From Streptomyces sp. NRRL WC-3605 (GTDB lineage: Bacteria; Actinomycetota; Actinomycetes; Streptomycetales; Streptomycetaceae), in NCBI RefSeq assembly GCF_001509795.1, contig NZ_LLZN01000066.1, forward strand, positions 1 to 61,150: a stretch of DNA of 61,150 nt, written 5' to 3'. The stretch's first letter is position 1. The number at the start of each line of letters is the position of its first letter. Positions 58,246 to 61,150 of this stretch are shown in pieces. The translations under genes were made by a program, and so were the position numbers. Under the pieces are notes generated by a model. The model searched no databases, was not told where the DNA came from, and was given only the letters and a program-made list of their open reading frames with translations.

Positions 58246-59124
58246 TCAGCCGGGGAACCGGGGTGGCAGAGCGGGCTTGGCACGGCCGGAGCGGGCGGCA
58301 CCGACCCCCGTGAGCAGGCGCTCCCGTGCCTGCTCCGCCGGCAGGCCCACCAGGTCGATGTGGACGACCGAGGCCAGCAGGCCCTCGGGTGTGCACGGCG
58401 CCACCATCACCGGGACGAGTCTGCGGACCAGACCGGTGGGATCCGCAGCCTGGACCGCCTGCCACTCCTGGCGGCCGTAGACCGAGTGGAGGTAGTCGGG
58501 GGACAGCACCGCGATCGTGCGCGCGCACTGCGTCACTCCCCTCTCCATGCCGACCGGCCACTGGGTGCCCGGTACGAAGTCCCACTCCTGCACGAGGACG
58601 CCGTGCCCCGCGTCCTCCAACTCCCAGGCGATCCATGCGGCCCAGGCCCGGTCCACGGCGGTGTAGGAGACGAAGAAGTCCAGGGCGCAGTCCCCGGCCG
58701 CGGGGTCCGGTGAGGCCGTCGGCGTGCTCGCGGCCGCCTGCGGTCGCGGGACCGGTGCCGGGCTGTGCGCCGTGGGCCGGGGGAGCGGGCGTGGGCCGGC
58801 GGCCGCGGTGACCCGCCCGCGGACCAGTGCGCTGACCGTGTCGGAGGTGCGGCTGTGTCCTTCCAGCAGTGACACGACGTGCGCGAGCGCGGGCAACCCG
58901 CCCTCGACGGCCTCGCACGCGCGGACCAGCTCCAGGAACTGCAGCTGACGGGTGGGGTGTTCGCGCAGGTGAAGCCGACGGCCCAGCTCCTCGCCGATCA
59001 GCTCCTCCAGCAGCGCACGGCCCGAGCGGTCCTGCAGGGTGAGCGAGTCGAGCAGGGCTTCCACGAGTTCCCGCTGCCAGTCGTGGTCCGGCCCCGTGCG
59101 GTGGCGCGAGTCGTTCGTGTCCAC
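58246..59124 (-). CDS. EAD-TIR effector protein
   Basis: A 292-residue protein. The N-terminal effector-associated domain (about 14-90, ELVEALLDSLTLQDRSGRALLEELIGEELGRRLHLREHPTRQLQFLELVRAC) shares the R..LL..L.GE.LG...LRE...... LEL.R.C pattern with the VMAP protein. A Pro/Ala linker follows, then a TIR domain (about 146-275: LDFFVSYTAVDRAWAAWIAWELE, VLSPDYLHSVYGRQEWQAV), where Glu220 is at the place of the NADase glutamate. GTG 59124 preceded by GGGGGGTGTT is chosen as start. It is the first gene of the four-gene minus-strand operon. TIR domains in such systems are expected to cleave NAD when the sensor is triggered. Confidence 0.88.
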   Translation of the reverse strand: MDTNDSRHRTGPDHDWQRELVEALLDSLTLQDRSGRALLEELIGEELGRRLHLREHPTRQLQFLELVRACEAVEGGLPALAHVVSLLEGHSRTSDTVSALVRGRVTAAAGPRPLPRPTAHSPAPVPRPQAAASTPTASPDPAAGDCALDFFVSYTAVDRAWAAWIAWELEDAGHGVLVQEWDFVPGTQWPVGMERGVTQCARTIAVLSPDYLHSVYGRQEWQAVQAADPTGLVRRLVPVMVAPCTPEGLLASVVHIDLVGLPAEQARERLLTGVGAARSGRAKPALPPRFPG

Positions 59125-59335
59125 AACACCCCCCGAAAGCTGTGTCCCACGTCCAGGATACGGACGCACTGACGCCGGGTCAGCGCTTCGTCACGTTCTT
59201 GCCGCGCGAGACGCCAACCTCCCGTCGAGGTCCGTTCATGCCCACATGAAGCCTGAATGTGTTTACTTCTCGACCACCCAGGCTTATGGTCATGCCAAAA
59301 CCACAAGGTCGGGCACGCGGCAAAGGAGAACGGGC

Positions 59336-60097
59336 ATGTACGCACCGGAGCGGCAGCAGGCGATCCTCCGGCTGGCCCGCGACGGCGGCCGGGTGGACGT
59401 GCTGTCGCTGGCGGAGGAGTTCCAGGTCACCGCCGAGACCATCCGGCGGGACCTCAAGGCGCTCGACCGGGCCGGACTCGTCCGGCGTGTGCACGGCGGC
59501 GCCATCCCCGCCGGGCGCCTCGACTTCGAACCGGACCTCACCGAGCGGGAGTCCACGGCGGCCGACGAGAAGGACAGGATCGCGAAAGCGGCCCTCGCCG
59601 AACTCCCCACCGACGGCACCGTCATCCTCGACGCCGGCACCACCGTGGCCCGCCTCGCCGCCGCCCTGCCGCTCGAGTCGTCCCTGACCGTCGTCACCCA
59701 CAGCCTGCCCATCGCCGCCCGCCTCGCCGACCACCCCGGCATCCAGCTCCACCTCGTCGGCGGCCGCGTACGGCACCGCACCCGCGCCGCCGTCGACGCC
59801 TGGGCCCTGCGCGCCTACGCCGAGATCCGCGCCGACGTGCTGTTCGTCGCCGCCAACGGCTTCTCCGCCGAGCACGGGCTGACCACCCCCGACCTCGCCG
59901 AGGCCGCCGTGAAGCGCGCCGCCGTCGCCGCCGCCCGCCGTGTCGTCCTGCTCGCCGACTCCGGCAAGCACGGCCAGGAGCACTTCGCCCGCTTCGGCGA
60001 CCTCGGCGACGTGGACCTGCTGATCACCGACACCGGCCTCGCATCCGGGACCGCCACGGCCATCGAGCACGGCGGCACGGAAGTGCAGCGTGTCTGA
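59336..60097 (+). CDS. fruR: DeoR-family regulator of the fructose operon (FruR)
   Basis: A 253-residue DeoR/GlpR repressor. Helix-turn-helix: RQQAILRLARDGGRVDVLSLAEEFQVTAETIRRDLKALDRAGLVRRVHGGAIP; the sugar-phosphate sensing domain contains TVILDAGTTVARLA and VLFVAANGFSAEHGLTTPD. AAAGGAGAACGGGC precedes the ATG. It is followed immediately by 1-phosphofructokinase, so fructose 1-phosphate is the likely inducer. The symbol is given by context with fruK. Confidence 0.88.
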   Translation: MYAPERQQAILRLARDGGRVDVLSLAEEFQVTAETIRRDLKALDRAGLVRRVHGGAIPAGRLDFEPDLTERESTAADEKDRIAKAALAELPTDGTVILDAGTTVARLAAALPLESSLTVVTHSLPIAARLADHPGIQLHLVGGRVRHRTRAAVDAWALRAYAEIRADVLFVAANGFSAEHGLTTPDLAEAAVKRAAVAAARRVVLLADSGKHGQEHFARFGDLGDVDLLITDTGLASGTATAIEHGGTEVQRV

Positions 60098-60131
60098 GAC
60101 GTCCCCCCCACCCGGGCCTGGAAACGAGCGC

Positions 60132-61079
60132 ATGATCCTCACCGTCACCCCCAACCCGTCCCTCGACCGCACCTACGAGGTGCCCGCCCTCGACCGCGGC
60201 GAGGTCATCCGCGCCACCGGCGAACGCGTGGACCCCGGCGGCAAGGGCGTCAACGTCTCCCGGGCCGTCGCCGCCGCCGGCCGGCGCACGGTCGCCGTCC
60301 TGCCCCTCGGCGGAGCGCCCGGCGCCCTCGTCGCCGATCTCCTCCAGGCGCAGGGCATCGACGTCGCCCCCGTCCCCGTCGCCGGCGCCACCCGCTCCAA
60401 CATCGCCCTCGCCGAGACGGACGGCGTCCTCACGAAGATCAACGCCCCCGGCCCCGAACTGACCCCCGCCGAACGCGAGGCCCTCCTCGACGCCGTCCGC
60501 ACCCAGGCCCGCGCCGCCGACTGGATCGCCTGCTGCGGCAGCCTCCCCCGTGGACTCGCCGCCACCTGGTACGCCGACGTCGTCACCCGGGCGCACGCAG
60601 ACGGCACCCGGATCGCCCTGGACACGTCCGGACCGGCCCTCCTCGAAGCCGTACGGGCCCGGCCCGACGTCGTCAAACCCAACGCCGAGGAACTCGCCCA
60701 GGCCGTCGGCCGCCCCCTCACCACCCTCGGCGACGCGCTGAAGGCCGCCGGGCGGCTGCGCGAACTGGGCGCCCGCGCCGTCCTCGCCAGCCTGGGCGCC
60801 GACGGGCAACTGCTGGTCGACGGCACCGGCGCCTGGTTCGGCACCGCGCCCGTCGACGCCGTGCGCAGCAACGTCGGTGCCGGGGACGCCTCCCTCGCCG
60901 GGTTCCTCATCGCGGGCGGCCAGGGCCCCGGCGCCCTCGCCTCCGCCGTCGCCCACGGCGCCGCGGCCGTACGGCTGCCCGGAAGCGTCATGCCCACGCC
61001 CGCCGACCTCGATCCGCCGGCCGTCACCGTCACGGCCGACATCCCCGCGGACCGGGCCCTCACGGAGCCCACGTCATGA
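60132..61079 (+). CDS. fruK: 1-phosphofructokinase
   Basis: A 315-residue PfkB-family sugar kinase that phosphorylates fructose 1-phosphate to fructose 1,6-bisphosphate. The N-terminal signature MILTVTPNPSLDRTYEV, GGKGVNVSRAVAAAG, and the C-terminal PfkB motif NVGAGDASLAGFL with the catalytic Asp are present. ATG 60132 gives the canonical N-terminus; a GTG at 60090 would overlap the regulator stop. Its stop overlaps the next ATG (ATGA). Confidence 0.93.
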   Translation: MILTVTPNPSLDRTYEVPALDRGEVIRATGERVDPGGKGVNVSRAVAAAGRRTVAVLPLGGAPGALVADLLQAQGIDVAPVPVAGATRSNIALAETDGVLTKINAPGPELTPAEREALLDAVRTQARAADWIACCGSLPRGLAATWYADVVTRAHADGTRIALDTSGPALLEAVRARPDVVKPNAEELAQAVGRPLTTLGDALKAAGRLRELGARAVLASLGADGQLLVDGTGAWFGTAPVDAVRSNVGAGDASLAGFLIAGGQGPGALASAVAHGAAAVRLPGSVMPTPADLDPPAVTVTADIPADRALTEPTS

Positions 61080-61150
61080 ACGGCACGGACGCACCGGGCG
61101 CCTCTCCACACCTCCCCGTCCCCCTCCCCGTCCCCGCCCCCACCCCCGCC
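61076..61150 (+). CDS. Start of a further operon gene, probably PTS fructose permease (fruA)
   Basis: An ATG overlaps the stop of the kinase (ATGA) and the frame stays open to the window end for 25 codons (MNGTDAPGASPHLPVPLPVPAP...). The visible part is a low-complexity Pro-rich N-terminus with no domain. The identity is a guess from the conserved fruR-fruK-fruA order. Confidence 0.5.
   Translation, partial: MNGTDAPGASPHLPVPLPVPAPTPA

Noticed and set aside
58246..58918. Extending the VMAP protein upstream to an ATG at 58918
   Set aside because: The extension lies wholly over the TIR gene in another frame and reads as Arg/Gly-rich mirror sequence; the effector-associated domain starts only near 58210.

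Overview
The window looks like a Streptomyces chromosome: very GC-rich DNA with strong third-position G/C, frequent GTG starts, GTGA/ATGA gene overlaps, a HrdD-type sigma factor, and families typical of the genus (MbtH, DUF5994, FxsA/FxsT proteins, NB-ARC/TPR proteins). No species is claimed.

Region 1 (1-16.9 kb) is the downstream part of a biosynthetic gene cluster. The end of one NRPS is followed by a dimodular terminating NRPS (C-A-PCP-C-A-PCP-TE, predicted Thr then Ile/Val), MbtH, a DrrAB-like ABC exporter, and a reducing type II PKS set: ACP, KS, chain-length factor and ketoreductase. A phytoene-dehydrogenase-like flavoenzyme, an SbnB-like dehydrogenase (2,3-diaminopropionate route) and a MaoC hydratase complete it. 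The mix suggests a nonribosomal peptide carrying a polyene-derived or cinnamoyl-type acyl group. The upstream modules lie outside the window. A histidine kinase/response regulator pair (17.1-19.0 kb) sits at the cluster edge.

Region 2 (19-30.3 kb) is mixed chromosome: a small secreted protein, an enoyl-CoA hydratase-like protein, a MerR regulator, a CBS protein, a DEAD-box helicase and a cold-shock protein. A TIR-STAND-TPR protein of immune type sits next to a small membrane protein, followed by glutamate decarboxylase and an SMI1/KNR4 protein.

Region 3 (30.27-36.18 kb) lies between a fragment of tRNA-Arg(CCT) and the intact tRNA gene, and may be the remnant of an island. It holds three DUF5994 paralogues, two STAS proteins (one fused to a GNAT domain) that both lack the phosphoacceptor serine, a frameshifted PP2C/SpoIIE phosphatase, and a duplicated 58-bp upstream element.

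Region 4 (36.4-49.6 kb) is conserved chromosome: an FMN reductase, a tandem IclR regulator, a secreted M6-like metalloprotease, TetR plus efflux pump, MarR plus extradiol dioxygenase, hrdD with a sigma-R-type promoter, TetR, a WYL regulator and a second efflux pump. From memory the hrdD-to-fru order matches S. coelicolor.

Region 5 (49.6-59.1 kb) is the most unusual part and lies between that conserved stretch and the fruRKA operon. It has an FxsA-like precursor peptide without the FxSxx tail, a stand-alone HExxH (aKG-HExxH-type) modification enzyme, a vWA-NB-ARC-TPR protein (FxsT type), a MoxR-like AAA ATPase with an altered Walker B, an EAD-VMAP protein and an EAD-TIR protein. It reads as a vWA-MoxR-VMAP ternary conflict system with a TIR effector, joined to a RiPP locus that has no radical SAM enzyme in the window.

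Region 6 (59.3 kb to the end) is the fructose operon: a DeoR regulator, 1-phosphofructokinase, and the first codons of what is probably the PTS permease.
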